A DNA stretch of 64,000 bases from Acidilobus saccharovorans 345-15 (GCF_000144915.1 NC_014374.1:1178001-1242000), one strand, 5' to 3'; positions 53,625 to 62,937 are shown, numbered from the stretch's first letter. Program-made: numbers and translations. Notes: a model not told the origin generated them from the letters alone.

Positions 53625-55459
53625 CTCAGCTTCACGTACTTCTCAAGCTCTGGTATGACAAAGTCAAGGCCCAGCCTGTGAAGGGTCGCCTTGGTGGGAA
53701 CGCCGTTGTAGTCCCAGCCCCTCAGCTCATAGTAGTAGTTTAACAGCTGGTTATACTTGTCATAGTCCAAGTGCATGCCGCTCAGCGGCCCCTTGGTCAG
53801 GGGCCTCTTAAACCACTTGACGGGCGGCATGTCGTAGTCCCTGCTCCAGCTGCCCTTCTCCCTTATCCAGATGGCCCTTATCAGTGCATACACGCGGTCG
53901 CCTATAGCGTAGAGGTCGTCCCATGTATACTTGACGCCGGTGGAGTAGTAGAGCAGCAGCGGGTAGTGCTCTATGTTAAGCCCTACTTCAACCCACGGCA
54001 GCCTGCAGGTGGTGAAGCTCTCAAAGAGTCCGCCCCTTATCCTCTGCAGCTCTATAACCTTGGCGGCCTTCTCCTTGCTGTACGCAAACCTGTCGTTCTG
54101 GACTTCCCAGCTTATGACCCAGGCGTCCTTGTGATGAGCCCCTATGGGGCTCGTCGCGAAGGCGAGTGCCATGCCCGGGGCCGCGTGGCAATCGTAAGCG
54201 CTCACACCAAGCCCCTTGACGTCCATTGAGAAGTCGCAGCCTCCGACCTTCCTGCACGCGCCAGAGCTGGCCTCAGCGAGTAGGTCTCCCAGGGGCGTCG
54301 ACCTGTTAGCTATCTGGTACGCCACGTCCGCGAGCGTCTTAGCGTCGCCCCACTCAAGCCTCAGCCCGCCGTCGTAGTCCTTTAGGAGCCCTGCCTGGCT
54401 GGCCTCTATGGCCCAGCTCAGGGTAGTTCCGAGGCTCTCCGTGTCATAGCCCATCTGGTCCCCTATCCTGTTGAGGTAAGCAGCGTCCGCCAGGTGATCA
54501 ATGCCCAGGTTGCTCCCCAGAAGCGCTACGTTTTCATAGTCAAGCTCGCTCTTGACTCCGGCCCTGTCAAGCACTACGTTGCCGCACTGCATGTTACAGT
54601 TAGGGCAGCCCCTCTGCTCCACCTTCATGCTCTCCATGGTGTAGCCGTCTATCCCCTTAAAGCCGTCAAAGACCCCCTCATCAAAGTTGTAGGTGGGGAG
54701 CACGCTGGTCTCCTGGGCCCAGTCTATGGTGGCCATTGTGCCCTGGCGCATCCAGAACGGGTATCCAGGCCTGTTCTTTATCTCTATGAGGGCCTTAGTA
54801 GCTTCAGCCATGTACTCCTTGCTGTCATAAAGCTCATACTTCTCGCTTCCCCTCATGACTACAGCCTTGATCTTCTTAGAGCCCATGACGGCGCCTATTC
54901 CCGGCCTTCCGCCGCTCCTGCCCTCCTGGCTTATAATAGTTGCAAATTTCACTAGGCGCTCGCCCGCGGGGCCTATCTCAACGATGCCAGCAAAGCGACC
55001 GTAGCGCTTCCTCAGCCTCTCCTCGGCGGTCCAGGTGTCAAGTCCCCACAGGTCGTCGGCTGGCTCAAAGTTGACCTTAGTGTTCTCTATTTCAACAACA
55101 ACCGGTTTGTCGGAGACCCCGCTGAAGACCACGGCGTCAAGGCCTGCTTTCCTCATCTCGTTAGAGAACGTGGTCCCAACGTTGCCGTCCCCATAGCCTC
55201 CTGTCAGGGGGCTTTTGGCTGCCACCTGAAGCTTGCCCGTGCTGGGCCCCGGAAGGCCCGTGAGGGGCCCTATTGCAAGGATCAGAAGGTTGTCAGGCCC
55301 CAGGGGATCGGCCCCCGGCTTCATGTACTCCCAGAGGATTCTTGCCGCAAGCCCCCTGCCTCCAAGGTACATCAGGGACCATTCGGCAGGATACTCGACG
55401 ACCTTCGACTCCTTCCTTGTTAGGTCAATCCACAGCAGCCTGCCACTCCATCCCTTCAT
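53621..55459 (-). CDS. aor: Aldehyde:ferredoxin oxidoreductase (tungsten type)
   Basis: Oxidises aldehydes to acids with ferredoxin, using a W-bis-pterin and a [4Fe-4S] cluster. 612 residues: N-terminal GWSGRLLWIDLTRKE, pterin-binding GPLTGLPGPSTGKLQVAAKS, cluster cysteines C285, C288, C292 (CPNCNMQC) and C485 (TTCRLPW), and KGLGVSAYDCHAAPGMALAF. Complete. A 12-bp palindrome sits between TATA and the expected RNA start. Needs the pterin cofactor made through MoeA. The aldehyde specificity within the family is not determined. Confidence 0.94.
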   Translation of the reverse strand: MKGWSGRLLWIDLTRKESKVVEYPAEWSLMYLGGRGLAARILWEYMKPGADPLGPDNLLILAIGPLTGLPGPSTGKLQVAAKSPLTGGYGDGNVGTTFSNEMRKAGLDAVVFSGVSDKPVVVEIENTKVNFEPADDLWGLDTWTAEERLRKRYGRFAGIVEIGPAGERLVKFATIISQEGRSGGRPGIGAVMGSKKIKAVVMRGSEKYELYDSKEYMAEATKALIEIKNRPGYPFWMRQGTMATIDWAQETSVLPTYNFDEGVFDGFKGIDGYTMESMKVEQRGCPNCNMQCGNVVLDRAGVKSELDYENVALLGSNLGIDHLADAAYLNRIGDQMGYDTESLGTTLSWAIEASQAGLLKDYDGGLRLEWGDAKTLADVAYQIANRSTPLGDLLAEASSGACRKVGGCDFSMDVKGLGVSAYDCHAAPGMALAFATSPIGAHHKDAWVISWEVQNDRFAYSKEKAAKVIELQRIRGGLFESFTTCRLPWVEVGLNIEHYPLLLYYSTGVKYTWDDLYAIGDRVYALIRAIWIREKGSWSRDYDMPPVKWFKRPLTKGPLSGMHLDYDKYNQLLNYYYELRGWDYNGVPTKATLHRLGLDFVIPELEKYVKLS

Positions 55460-55479
55460 TGAGGGTTACCTCACCTATA

Positions 55480-55500
55480 TTCACATGTGAAAATTAATAT
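55480..55500 (-). promoter_or_regulatory. aor promoter with overlapping palindrome
   Basis: Perfect palindrome TTCACATGTGAA (55480-55491) directly abuts an AT-rich TATA candidate ATATTAATTT (minus sense, about 55491-55500), upstream of ATG 55459. A protein bound there would block initiation. A near-palindrome CTTCAT-TAGCGCT-ATGAAG lies at 55507-55525. Confidence 0.42.
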
Positions 55501-55638
55501 AGTTATCTTCATTAGCGCTATGAAGGTGCTGCAGGTGGTAATAAAGGGGGGAGAAGTCCTATATTAAGTTAAGGGCTACCTAACGTGAGGGTCCTTATGC
55601 ATTAAAATAATAGGCCTGGAGGCCTTTCTCGCACAGAG

Positions 55639-56097
55639 GTGCGGAAAGTGTCGTCCAGGCAAGATATAACAGACTTCCTGCGTAACCTAGATAGATGGGT
55701 AGTTATGCAGCAGAGCATACTTCAGACCTTCAAGGAGAACGAGAAGAGGATATCGCAGGCTGACAGGCTTGAGCTTATAGTCAACACTAGGCTTGCATTC
55801 AGCCACATGATGAGAACTATAAAGGCCTTTGACGACTGGCTCCAGGACCCCTTCATAACTACGAACGCGCCCAGAGACCTCCTTGTTGACGTGTGGGAGA
55901 GAACTGTGAAGATACTTGAGGAGCTCCTGGAGCTTGACATAGAGCACACCTCGAGCATGAGGAACACCCTTGACAACTACTTTAAAATGGGTCAACTGAA
56001 CCCCATACTCACTAGGCTGAGGGAGATAGGATCGACCCTTGGTGGCGAGCAGGAGAGAGGGCGGGGAGAGATAGGGGGCACGACAATATCATTCTAA
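55639..56097 (+). CDS. Conserved crenarchaeal helical protein (DUF2153-like)
   Basis: 152 residues, almost wholly helical (DITDFLRNLDRWVVMQQSIL; LELIVNTRLAFSHMMRTIKA; WERTVKILEELLELDIE) with a polar tail. It resembles DUF2153, a crenarchaeal family of unknown function (recalled, not searched). GTG start at 55639 or 55648, with TATA-like ATTAAAATAA at 55598-55607. It precedes rps25e by 62 bp, but rps25e has its own promoter. Confidence 0.65.
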   Translation: MRKVSSRQDITDFLRNLDRWVVMQQSILQTFKENEKRISQADRLELIVNTRLAFSHMMRTIKAFDDWLQDPFITTNAPRDLLVDVWERTVKILEELLELDIEHTSSMRNTLDNYFKMGQLNPILTRLREIGSTLGGEQERGRGEIGGTTISF

Positions 56098-56116
56098 GGC
56101 CCCTACTCGCTCAACC

Positions 56117-56124
56117 TTTTTAAA
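56117..56124 (+). promoter_or_regulatory. TATA box of rps25e
   Basis: TTTTTAAA centred near 56121 gives an RNA start near 56147; a GGTGAT stretch lies just before GTG 56160. Confidence 0.45.
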
Positions 56125-56159
56125 CCAGCCTAAGTCGCTCATAGGTTGGGTGATGCTAA

Positions 56160-56471
56160 GTGTCAGAGCAGCCAAGGAGACAGGAGCAGGCTAGGAAAGC
56201 CCAGGGAGCCAAGGGTTCAAGGCAGCAGGCCAGGGCCCAGGCAGCGGCGCCCGCTCTTGACGTCACGCCAGAGCTCATAAACAGGGCTAAGAGGGACATA
56301 GCCAAGATGGGCTACGTGACGCCGGCAAAGCTAGCGCCTATGCTTAACGTGAAGCTGTCGGTGGCCAGGAAGATACTTAAGAGGCTAATTGCTGACGGCT
56401 CCGTAGATGTCCGCGCAAAGAACAGGAGAATTATAGTCGCCGTGCCCAAGTCATCCTCTTCATCCTCTTAG
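56160..56471 (+). CDS. rps25e: 30S ribosomal protein S25e
   Basis: eS25, 103 residues: Q/A/R-rich disordered N-terminus, then the winged helix (LINRAKRDIAKMGYVTPAKL, LSVARKILKRLIADGSVDVR) and a short serine tail. GTG start. Its stop overlaps the convergent nrdJ stop by 4 bp. Confidence 0.93.
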   Translation: MSEQPRRQEQARKAQGAKGSRQQARAQAAAPALDVTPELINRAKRDIAKMGYVTPAKLAPMLNVKLSVARKILKRLIADGSVDVRAKNRRIIVAVPKSSSSSS

Positions 56472-58738
56472 AGGTCGCAGGTCGGGCATCCTCCAGCGTA
56501 CTCTTCGCTAACAGCTGAAAGCGCTGAGCCCTCAACATTTATAACGCCAGGCACCATTTTGGCCTTAACCCTTATCCTCAGATTTGGCGGCTCCCTGATG
56601 AGGGCATCGATATTTTGATTTACGCTCATCACCTGGACTCCCTTGCTTTGGTCCCTGAACACTGTTATGCCCTTACACTTAAGCCGCCATGCCTCTATGA
56701 AGACGCCCTTCACATCATCCACGGTGGCGTCCCTTCTCATGTTGACCGTCTTGCTGACAGCGTTGTCAACCCATCTCTGAAAGACCGCCTGCATCCTGAC
56801 GTGCCACCTCCAGTCTATATCAAGCGCCGTGCCGAGAACTGCCTGGACGTCGCTTGGAACCCAGCTCAGTCCCCTGACGGACCCTCCATGCCTTATAACG
56901 TCCTTAATCTTTTCCGCGTTAAGGTTGTTGCTCTCCTGAAGCCAGTCCCTCAGGAACCTGTTAAGCTCAACCCATGAGAAGAGGGAGCTCTGTCTGATGT
57001 ATATGAGTGAGTAAAACGGCTCTATGCTGCTGCTGGCGTCAGCTATTATGCTTATGCTTCCCGTAGGTGCAATTGTAGTCATAGTCGCATTCCTCGTGCC
57101 CTCCATCATCTCAGACCTGACCCTGTCCCAGTCAAGCTTAGGCCTTGAGTTTACTATCGAGTGAACGGCGTCAGAGACCTTGGACTCATCATAAATCTGT
57201 GAGCTGCTGACCTGTGGCTCAAAGTTGAACCTTCCATCCTTGTGTATGCTTCCTGGAAACTCAGGGTAGGGCCCCCTCTCCCTTGAAAGCCTGTTGCTTT
57301 CATCCCTGGCGACGTAGGCTATGAACTCCATAAGCTTATCAGCGAGGTATAGCGCTGAGTCGCTGTCATAGGGTATCTTTAGTTTAGCCAACATGTCGGC
57401 CCAGCCCATAACTCCAAGCCCTATTTTCCTGGTGCGTTTGACCGCCGCCTCTATTTCGGGCCGCGGGTACCAGGACGTCTCTATTACGTCGTCCAGGAAC
57501 CTAACCGCAATTCTTATATCGTGCTCAAGCAGCTCCCAGTCTATGCCCTCATCCTTAACGTAACGTCCGAGGTTAAGTGAGCCTAAGTTACAGGCCTCCC
57601 AGCTCAGTAGCGGGGTCTCCCCGCAGGGGTTTGTAGCCCTTATCCTACCAAGCCTTGGAGTCGGGTTGTGCTGATTTATTGTGTCAAGGAACACCAGGCC
57701 TGGGTCGCCGGTCTCCCACGCGGCCCTCGCAGCCTCTTCAAGCAGGGAGCTGGCCCTAACGGTCCTCCTGGGGCTGCACCTTCTCCAGAGGTCGGGAAGG
57801 TCGCCGCTGAGGAGGCCCACGAGCTGGGGGCACTCATTTGGGTCATAAAGGTTCCACTCGCTGTCGCTCGCGGCTGCCATCATGAAGGCGTCGTGGACTC
57901 CTACGCTTATATTGAAGTTCTCCAGGCCGCCCGACAGCTTTGAGTTTATGAAGTCCTCTAAATCTACATGAACATCGTGAAGTACCCCCATCATGGCAGC
58001 CCTTCTTCTACCTCCTTCCTTGATTACGTCGGCGACCTCGTCAAAGAGCTTCATGAAACTGACGGGCCCGCTGGCGGTGCCCCCAAACGACAAGGGCGAT
58101 CCTCTTCCCCTGAGGGGAGTGAAGTCAAAGCCTGCGCCCGCGCCCGTCTTGAAGACCCAGGCGGCGGTGTTAAGCGCCGAAAAGATGGAGTCCATGTCGT
58201 CTTCCAGGGGTATCACGAAGCACGCCGCCAGTTGATGATACTTAGTTCCAGAGTTCATTATAGTGGGGCTGTTTGGCATGAACCTGCCTGACGACATAAT
58301 TTCGTAGAACTCCTGCCTAGCAGCGTCAAGGGAGCCCCCAAGGCTGAGCTCGGCCTCGGCCACGAAGGATGCTACCCTCTCAAGCGCCTCGTTGGGCGTC
58401 TCAACCACGAAACCTTTGCGCTTGACAAGGTACCTCTCATAAAGTAAGTTCAGGCCAACCCACGTTGCCCAGGACTCTATGCCCTCAAGCTTGCCGGGCG
58501 CCTCCGAGCCCTTCTCCTCATATATCTTGTAAAGGATCAGCCTCCTTGCTGCCTCCTCCCACCTCGGATCCAGAAGGCTCCATGACGCGAAGGTGCTGAG
58601 GGCCTTAGTGAAGAGCTCCTGCGGGCTGCTGGCCTGGAGCCTCAGTAGCTCGAACTCTATTTGAGATGGGTCGAGGCCAGCGTCTCGCGAGGCCTGCTTA
58701 GCCCACGCTATAACCTTAGTTCTTGTCAGCTCTCTCAT
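56468..58738 (-). CDS. nrdJ: Class II (B12-dependent) ribonucleotide reductase
   Basis: Makes deoxyribonucleotides using adenosylcobalamin to start the radical. 756 residues: RFMPNSPTIMNSGT, the substrate cysteine region LAACFVIPLEDDMDSIF, KTGAGAGFDFTPLRGRG, active-site NPCGETPLLSWEACNLGSLN, PTGSISIIADASSSIEPFYS, and the C-terminal redox pair CPTC. No ATP-cone. Complete and without inteins. Its cofactor need links to the cobA/hem operon. Confidence 0.95.
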   Translation of the reverse strand: MRELTRTKVIAWAKQASRDAGLDPSQIEFELLRLQASSPQELFTKALSTFASWSLLDPRWEEAARRLILYKIYEEKGSEAPGKLEGIESWATWVGLNLLYERYLVKRKGFVVETPNEALERVASFVAEAELSLGGSLDAARQEFYEIMSSGRFMPNSPTIMNSGTKYHQLAACFVIPLEDDMDSIFSALNTAAWVFKTGAGAGFDFTPLRGRGSPLSFGGTASGPVSFMKLFDEVADVIKEGGRRRAAMMGVLHDVHVDLEDFINSKLSGGLENFNISVGVHDAFMMAAASDSEWNLYDPNECPQLVGLLSGDLPDLWRRCSPRRTVRASSLLEEAARAAWETGDPGLVFLDTINQHNPTPRLGRIRATNPCGETPLLSWEACNLGSLNLGRYVKDEGIDWELLEHDIRIAVRFLDDVIETSWYPRPEIEAAVKRTRKIGLGVMGWADMLAKLKIPYDSDSALYLADKLMEFIAYVARDESNRLSRERGPYPEFPGSIHKDGRFNFEPQVSSSQIYDESKVSDAVHSIVNSRPKLDWDRVRSEMMEGTRNATMTTIAPTGSISIIADASSSIEPFYSLIYIRQSSLFSWVELNRFLRDWLQESNNLNAEKIKDVIRHGGSVRGLSWVPSDVQAVLGTALDIDWRWHVRMQAVFQRWVDNAVSKTVNMRRDATVDDVKGVFIEAWRLKCKGITVFRDQSKGVQVMSVNQNIDALIREPPNLRIRVKAKMVPGVINVEGSALSAVSEEYAGGCPTCDL

Positions 58739-58877
58739 AGTTACCCTGCTCTATATTGTAGGGGAAAACTAAATAGTTAGCCTCATTAACTCAAATCAAA
58801 AGGTTAAGCTGTGGGATTTCTTACGATAGATACCTAATAAAAGCCGCTGCTCGACAATGTATACATGAGGGAGCCAA

Positions 58878-60161
58878 ATGTACGATTACATAGTGGTGGG
58901 CTCTGGCATAACTGGGCTTGCGACCGCTTACCACATAAAGCTGATGAGCCCTGACTCCTCGGTAATAGTCATTGATAAGGAGGACTCAGTAGGAGCGGGG
59001 GACACCTCTAAGAGCGCGGCGGCCTTCAGGGCGGCGTTCACAAATAAGGTAAACTTAATGTTAGCCAAGGGCAGCATAACGTTCTATGAGAGGGTTCAAA
59101 ACGAGGGCTTTAGCCTAGGAATGCTGAGGGTGGGCTATCTGTTTGCAGTCGACGCTACCTCTGACAGCATAGTAAGGCAGGGGGTCAGGGCGGCGGAGTC
59201 CCTGGGAGTCGACGTTGATGAACTTCAGCCGGAAATACTTAGCAAGACGCTGCTCATGAGGACAGAAGTCAGCGGAAGCGAGGAGTCCAAAATAGTTGGA
59301 GCTGGCGACATAGTCAGGGGGTACCTGTTTAAGTACGCGGGCGTTCTGGACGCTGAGAAGCTGGTAGATTACTACTACAGCAAGCTTAGGTCCATGGGCG
59401 TAGAGTTTCAGCTCGGAGTCCCGGTGAAGGAGTTCGTGGTTTCCCCTGCGAAGCCTCTTGGCATAGAGGGTGAGCCGTTCCCGTGGGAGGAGGCCAGGGT
59501 CAGCGGCGTCAGGCTAGAGGATGGAAGGGTTCTGGAGGCTAAAAGGAAGATCATAGCAGCCATGGGCGTCTGGGCCAACGACCTCCTGAACCCCATAGGA
59601 ATAGACACATACAGCAGACCTAAGAAGCGGCAGATCTTCGTAGTAAAGGCCGACACGCAGGAGCTGAGGTCCATGCTTTACGCGGAGGGCCTTAACAGCG
59701 AGAAGGTGATGCCGTTTACAGTGCTGCCAAAGGGGGCCTACATAAGGCCCAACCCCACGGAGAGCACGTTCTGGATCGGGATGGCTGACGAGCTTGGCAG
59801 GCCCTTCGCCAGGGATGAAAACCCAACGGCCGAAGAGAGGTACTACACTTACGGAATCCTGCCAGTGTTAAGCCTTTACTTCCCCCAGCTTGGCCTTAAG
59901 TACCCCGAGGCCTCCTGGGCTGGGCACTATGACATAAGCTTTGACGGGCTGCCTGTAATATATGAGCCTTACTCAAGCGGCCTGGTGGTGGTGGCGGGGA
60001 CCAGCGGCAGCGGCATAATGAAGGGTGACTCCATAGGCAGGGTGGCGGCGGCCCTCGCACTGGACATGGATGAAGTAGAGCTCGGTGACGGCACCAGCTT
60101 CAAGGTCTCCCTGCTGGGCCTGGAGGGCAGGGGAGCGGAGAGGGAGCTGCTGATACTATGA
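58878..60161 (+). CDS. FAD-dependent oxidoreductase (DAO/sarcosine oxidase-like)
   Basis: 427 residues of the DAO superfamily. FAD-binding VGSGITGLATAYHI at residues 6-19, RAAFTNKVNLMLAKGS, RQIFVVKA-like KKRQIFVVKAD, and the C-terminal AGTSGSGIMKGDSIGR. Family members oxidise N-methyl or amino groups (sarcosine, dimethylglycine, glycine, proline) and may transfer the C1 unit to a pterin. Overlaps the DHPS-like gene by 4 bp, so the two are coupled. Substrate unknown. Confidence 0.85.
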   Translation: MYDYIVVGSGITGLATAYHIKLMSPDSSVIVIDKEDSVGAGDTSKSAAAFRAAFTNKVNLMLAKGSITFYERVQNEGFSLGMLRVGYLFAVDATSDSIVRQGVRAAESLGVDVDELQPEILSKTLLMRTEVSGSEESKIVGAGDIVRGYLFKYAGVLDAEKLVDYYYSKLRSMGVEFQLGVPVKEFVVSPAKPLGIEGEPFPWEEARVSGVRLEDGRVLEAKRKIIAAMGVWANDLLNPIGIDTYSRPKKRQIFVVKADTQELRSMLYAEGLNSEKVMPFTVLPKGAYIRPNPTESTFWIGMADELGRPFARDENPTAEERYYTYGILPVLSLYFPQLGLKYPEASWAGHYDISFDGLPVIYEPYSSGLVVVAGTSGSGIMKGDSIGRVAAALALDMDEVELGDGTSFKVSLLGLEGRGAERELLIL

Positions 60162-61465
60162 GGGTGCTCCTAGTAGTTACAGGTGACGCATCTAAGTTTA
60201 AGGATGTTATAATGAGAAGGGTCCCTCATTACATTAAAGTCGACTTCTTGGAGGTCAGGGACCTCCTTTTCCTAGATCCTGAGGCGCTGAGGGCTACGAT
60301 AATTCAGAGCGCGGGAACGGACTACGATTACATAATAATTCCTGGGAGCTATCCTTGGAGCGCCAGGCTGGTTGGAGCTAATGTATATAAGGGTCCTGAG
60401 GGTCTGGGGCTCCTAGCTCAGATGTTGGAGAAGGGAGACCTTGATCTCAGCAGGGACCTCAGCTTTGAAAAGTATAGGCCTGACCTGGTGAACTCCATGG
60501 CCAGGGAAGCCTTAGAAAGCCTCAGAAATTATGAGCTTATTCCTCTTAGGCCGCCCCCTGTGAGAGTTCTATCAGAGGTAGTGATCAAGGGCTCTGAGAA
60601 CATTGAGGACATAGCGGGCACGGCTAAGACCTTGGCTGCTGATGGAGCCGATGTAATAGTGTTGGCGCCCATTACTGCAAAGGCCGAAGGCATGCTTAAG
60701 GACATCCTGGCGGCGATGAGCGACTTGAAGATCGCGCTAGGCCTTGACGCAAGAGCTGAGATTTTGAGCAGGTTTTCCTCAGATTTTGAAGTGCTTCTGA
60801 GCCTTAGGCCGTGGCAGCTCAGGGACCTTTCATGGGCCAGCGGCAAGTACCTCGTGATAACCGCGAGCAGTAACGATGAAATAAACCTCGCGAGAAGCTA
60901 TGTGGAGCATTTAGTTAGCGAGGGCGTTAGACCAATTTTAGACCCAGTTATAAGGCCCCCTCTGGTGCCAGGCCTCTGGGGCTCGCTCCAGAGGCTTGCT
61001 GCGATCAGGGAACTTAACGCGCCTATAATGATAGGGCTCAGCAATGCAGTAGAACTCATGGATGCCGACACGGCGGGCTCAGCGGCAATGCTGACTTTCA
61101 TCTCTGCAGAACTTGGAGCCTCAGCGCTCCTCGTGGAGGAGGCGAGCTTCAAGGCTAGGGGGCTGACGGCCGAGGCCAGGGCCGCAGCGGATATGGCGTC
61201 GCTCTCGCTCATGTGGCTAAAGCCGCCCAAGGACGTCGGCGTAAGCCTGCTGAGCTCTAAACTTAAACATGGAATAATCAAGGATGAAAATTTTGAGATC
61301 AGGCTTTTGGGTAGGGATAAGATAGAAGTAAAGCTGGGCAGTAAAACCCTTACGCTAAGTTGCAGGGACAGGTGCCCGCCTAAGTCTCTTGGAGCTGCGG
61401 ATCCCTCCCTTATAATAGCAGTGTACAGGGCCTGTCTGCCCTGGTCATCCAGGTGGGACTGTTAA
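60158..61465 (+). CDS. Dihydropteroate synthase-like protein
   Basis: 435 residues resembling archaeal DHPS-related proteins: a Rossmann-like N-terminal region (RVLLVVTGDASKFKDVIMRR), then a TIM-barrel-like pterin-binding part (KTLAADGADVIVLAP; PILDPVIRPPLVPG; APIMIGLSNAVELMDADTAG). Its N in GLSNAVE and the two-domain layout match the archaeal family, which differs from FolP. It may join a pterin to an aminobenzoate-type unit in C1-carrier synthesis. ATG start in the preceding stop. Confidence 0.75.
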   Translation: MRVLLVVTGDASKFKDVIMRRVPHYIKVDFLEVRDLLFLDPEALRATIIQSAGTDYDYIIIPGSYPWSARLVGANVYKGPEGLGLLAQMLEKGDLDLSRDLSFEKYRPDLVNSMAREALESLRNYELIPLRPPPVRVLSEVVIKGSENIEDIAGTAKTLAADGADVIVLAPITAKAEGMLKDILAAMSDLKIALGLDARAEILSRFSSDFEVLLSLRPWQLRDLSWASGKYLVITASSNDEINLARSYVEHLVSEGVRPILDPVIRPPLVPGLWGSLQRLAAIRELNAPIMIGLSNAVELMDADTAGSAAMLTFISAELGASALLVEEASFKARGLTAEARAAADMASLSLMWLKPPKDVGVSLLSSKLKHGIIKDENFEIRLLGRDKIEVKLGSKTLTLSCRDRCPPKSLGAADPSLIIAVYRACLPWSSRWDC

Positions 61466-61501
61466 ACTATAGCTTGAATCTTGGAGGCCACTTGAAGAGC
61501 G

Positions 61502-62314
61502 CTACAGGAGGCCCGCGAGGGCCTCCTTGAGCTTACTTAAGGAGCTCACAGGGTAGGTGGCGACGCTTAGGCACCTTATACATATAGGTGTCAGTGAGGC
61601 GTAGCCTCTCTTGACAACGTCCACGTCGCTTCCTTCTTCCCCTCCAGAGTAAGCTACGCTTAGGTCATCAGTTCTCCAGCCGAGCACGTGGTAGGTGTTC
61701 CCGTCCTCACCGTTGTAGATCTCTATGTTAGCTATGTTGGCTATGGGCGCTATGGTTATCCCTTTGGGCTCTCCCCTGGGGAAGTTAAGGTTTATGATGT
61801 CTACATCCGTGAGCTCATAAATTACGTCTACGAGCCTTGCAACTATATCAGCTGTAATCATAGATGCCGTCCTGAGCCCTCTTAGATCCTTCTCATCCCT
61901 GAGGCCGCGTAGCACTGCATAGCTAGAGGCCACGGCCTTGACGCCTAGCAGGGAAGCCTCGATGGTCGCCCCTATTGTGCCGCTCGTGAAGAAGTCCACA
62001 AGGCCCATGTTAGGGCCAATGTTTATCCCTGAGACAACCATTACTGGCCTTGAGGGCAACAGAGCCTTTATTCCTATGGCCACGGCGTCCGCGGGCCTTC
62101 CATCTATGGCCCACGCCTCCCTAGCTCCTTCAAGTTTGCGTTTCTCGACTTTCACAGTGAAGGAGTTAGATTTACTGGCGCCGCTCACCTGTGAGGCCGG
62201 CGCTACAACATAGACCTCTAGTCCTCTTGAGGCTAGCTCCTCCACCAGGTATCTCAGCCCCGCACTGTCTATGCCATCGTCATTGGTCACTAGCAGGCTC
62301 TGCATTTCTTCCAC
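61502..62314 (-). CDS. surE: 5'/3'-nucleotidase SurE
   Basis: Metal-dependent phosphatase releasing phosphate from nucleoside monophosphates. 270 residues: metal site VTNDDGIDS (8-16), VVAPASQVSGASKSNSFTV, DGRPADAV and VSGINIGPNMG. Normal length. Confidence 0.95.
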   Translation of the reverse strand: MEEMQSLLVTNDDGIDSAGLRYLVEELASRGLEVYVVAPASQVSGASKSNSFTVKVEKRKLEGAREAWAIDGRPADAVAIGIKALLPSRPVMVVSGINIGPNMGLVDFFTSGTIGATIEASLLGVKAVASSYAVLRGLRDEKDLRGLRTASMITADIVARLVDVIYELTDVDIINLNFPRGEPKGITIAPIANIANIEIYNGEDGNTYHVLGWRTDDLSVAYSGGEEGSDVDVVKRGYASLTPICIRCLSVATYPVSSLSKLKEALAGLL

Positions 62315-62394
62315 GCTCCAGGGCTTGCGAAGCGTCAGATGTGTGATGCACGGAAGATAAAAGCGTTAACATTAGGCACTACAACAAGGTTCGG

Positions 62395-62937
62395 CTAGCC
62401 CTCCATGACAGAAAACATGTAATTAAGCTGCCTCTCCACGGAAGCCTTGTTACACTCAGGCTTTGCGTCAAACAGCCTTAGCTCATTCAGCAGCTGGCTC
62501 TTCTCGTTGTCGCTGGTGTACATTTCAACGTAGGCGAATGCAACGCTGTTCTCCTTCTCCTGGTGGCTGAGGAGCCTCTTTACCAGGTCTCCGAGCACGG
62601 CATCAATGAGGCTAACGTCGCCGGTCTCCCAGGCGGCCTTAAGTTTATCTGTGAGCGCCCTGATAGCGTTATGATCCTCCTCTAGCTCAAGCTCCAGCGA
62701 CTTAATATCGTCGCCTAGGGCCCTCAGCTTAGGAAACACGTAAAGCTCTTCCTTTGCGAAGTGGCACGAAATTACGAAGTCCCTGAGAAAGCTAAGCTGC
62801 GATGAGATGAAGTCCTCGTCTAAGCCTATGCCCGACTCCACTCTTGTCCTAGTCCACTCGAGGACCGTCGTGAACCGCTCTATTAGTACGTGTTCTTCCT
62901 GAAGGCCTAAAGTGACGGCCTCCACTCGAAATCCCAT
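62395..62937 (-). CDS. Hemerythrin HHE-domain protein
   Basis: 180-residue four-helix bundle with di-iron ligands in order: QEEHVLIERF, CHFAKEELYVFP, EEDHNAI, and LLSHQEKENSVAF. A cytosolic oxygen, NO or iron sensor/carrier role is possible. The start GFRVEAVTLGLQEEH is usual. Followed by surE 80 bp later on the same strand. Confidence 0.85.
   Translation of the reverse strand: MGFRVEAVTLGLQEEHVLIERFTTVLEWTRTRVESGIGLDEDFISSQLSFLRDFVISCHFAKEELYVFPKLRALGDDIKSLELELEEDHNAIRALTDKLKAAWETGDVSLIDAVLGDLVKRLLSHQEKENSVAFAYVEMYTSDNEKSQLLNELRLFDAKPECNKASVERQLNYMFSVMEG

Noticed and set aside
53771-54955. Long plus-strand open frames opposite the aor gene
   Set aside because: Antisense to a clear AOR coding sequence, with low-complexity translation and no family resemblance.
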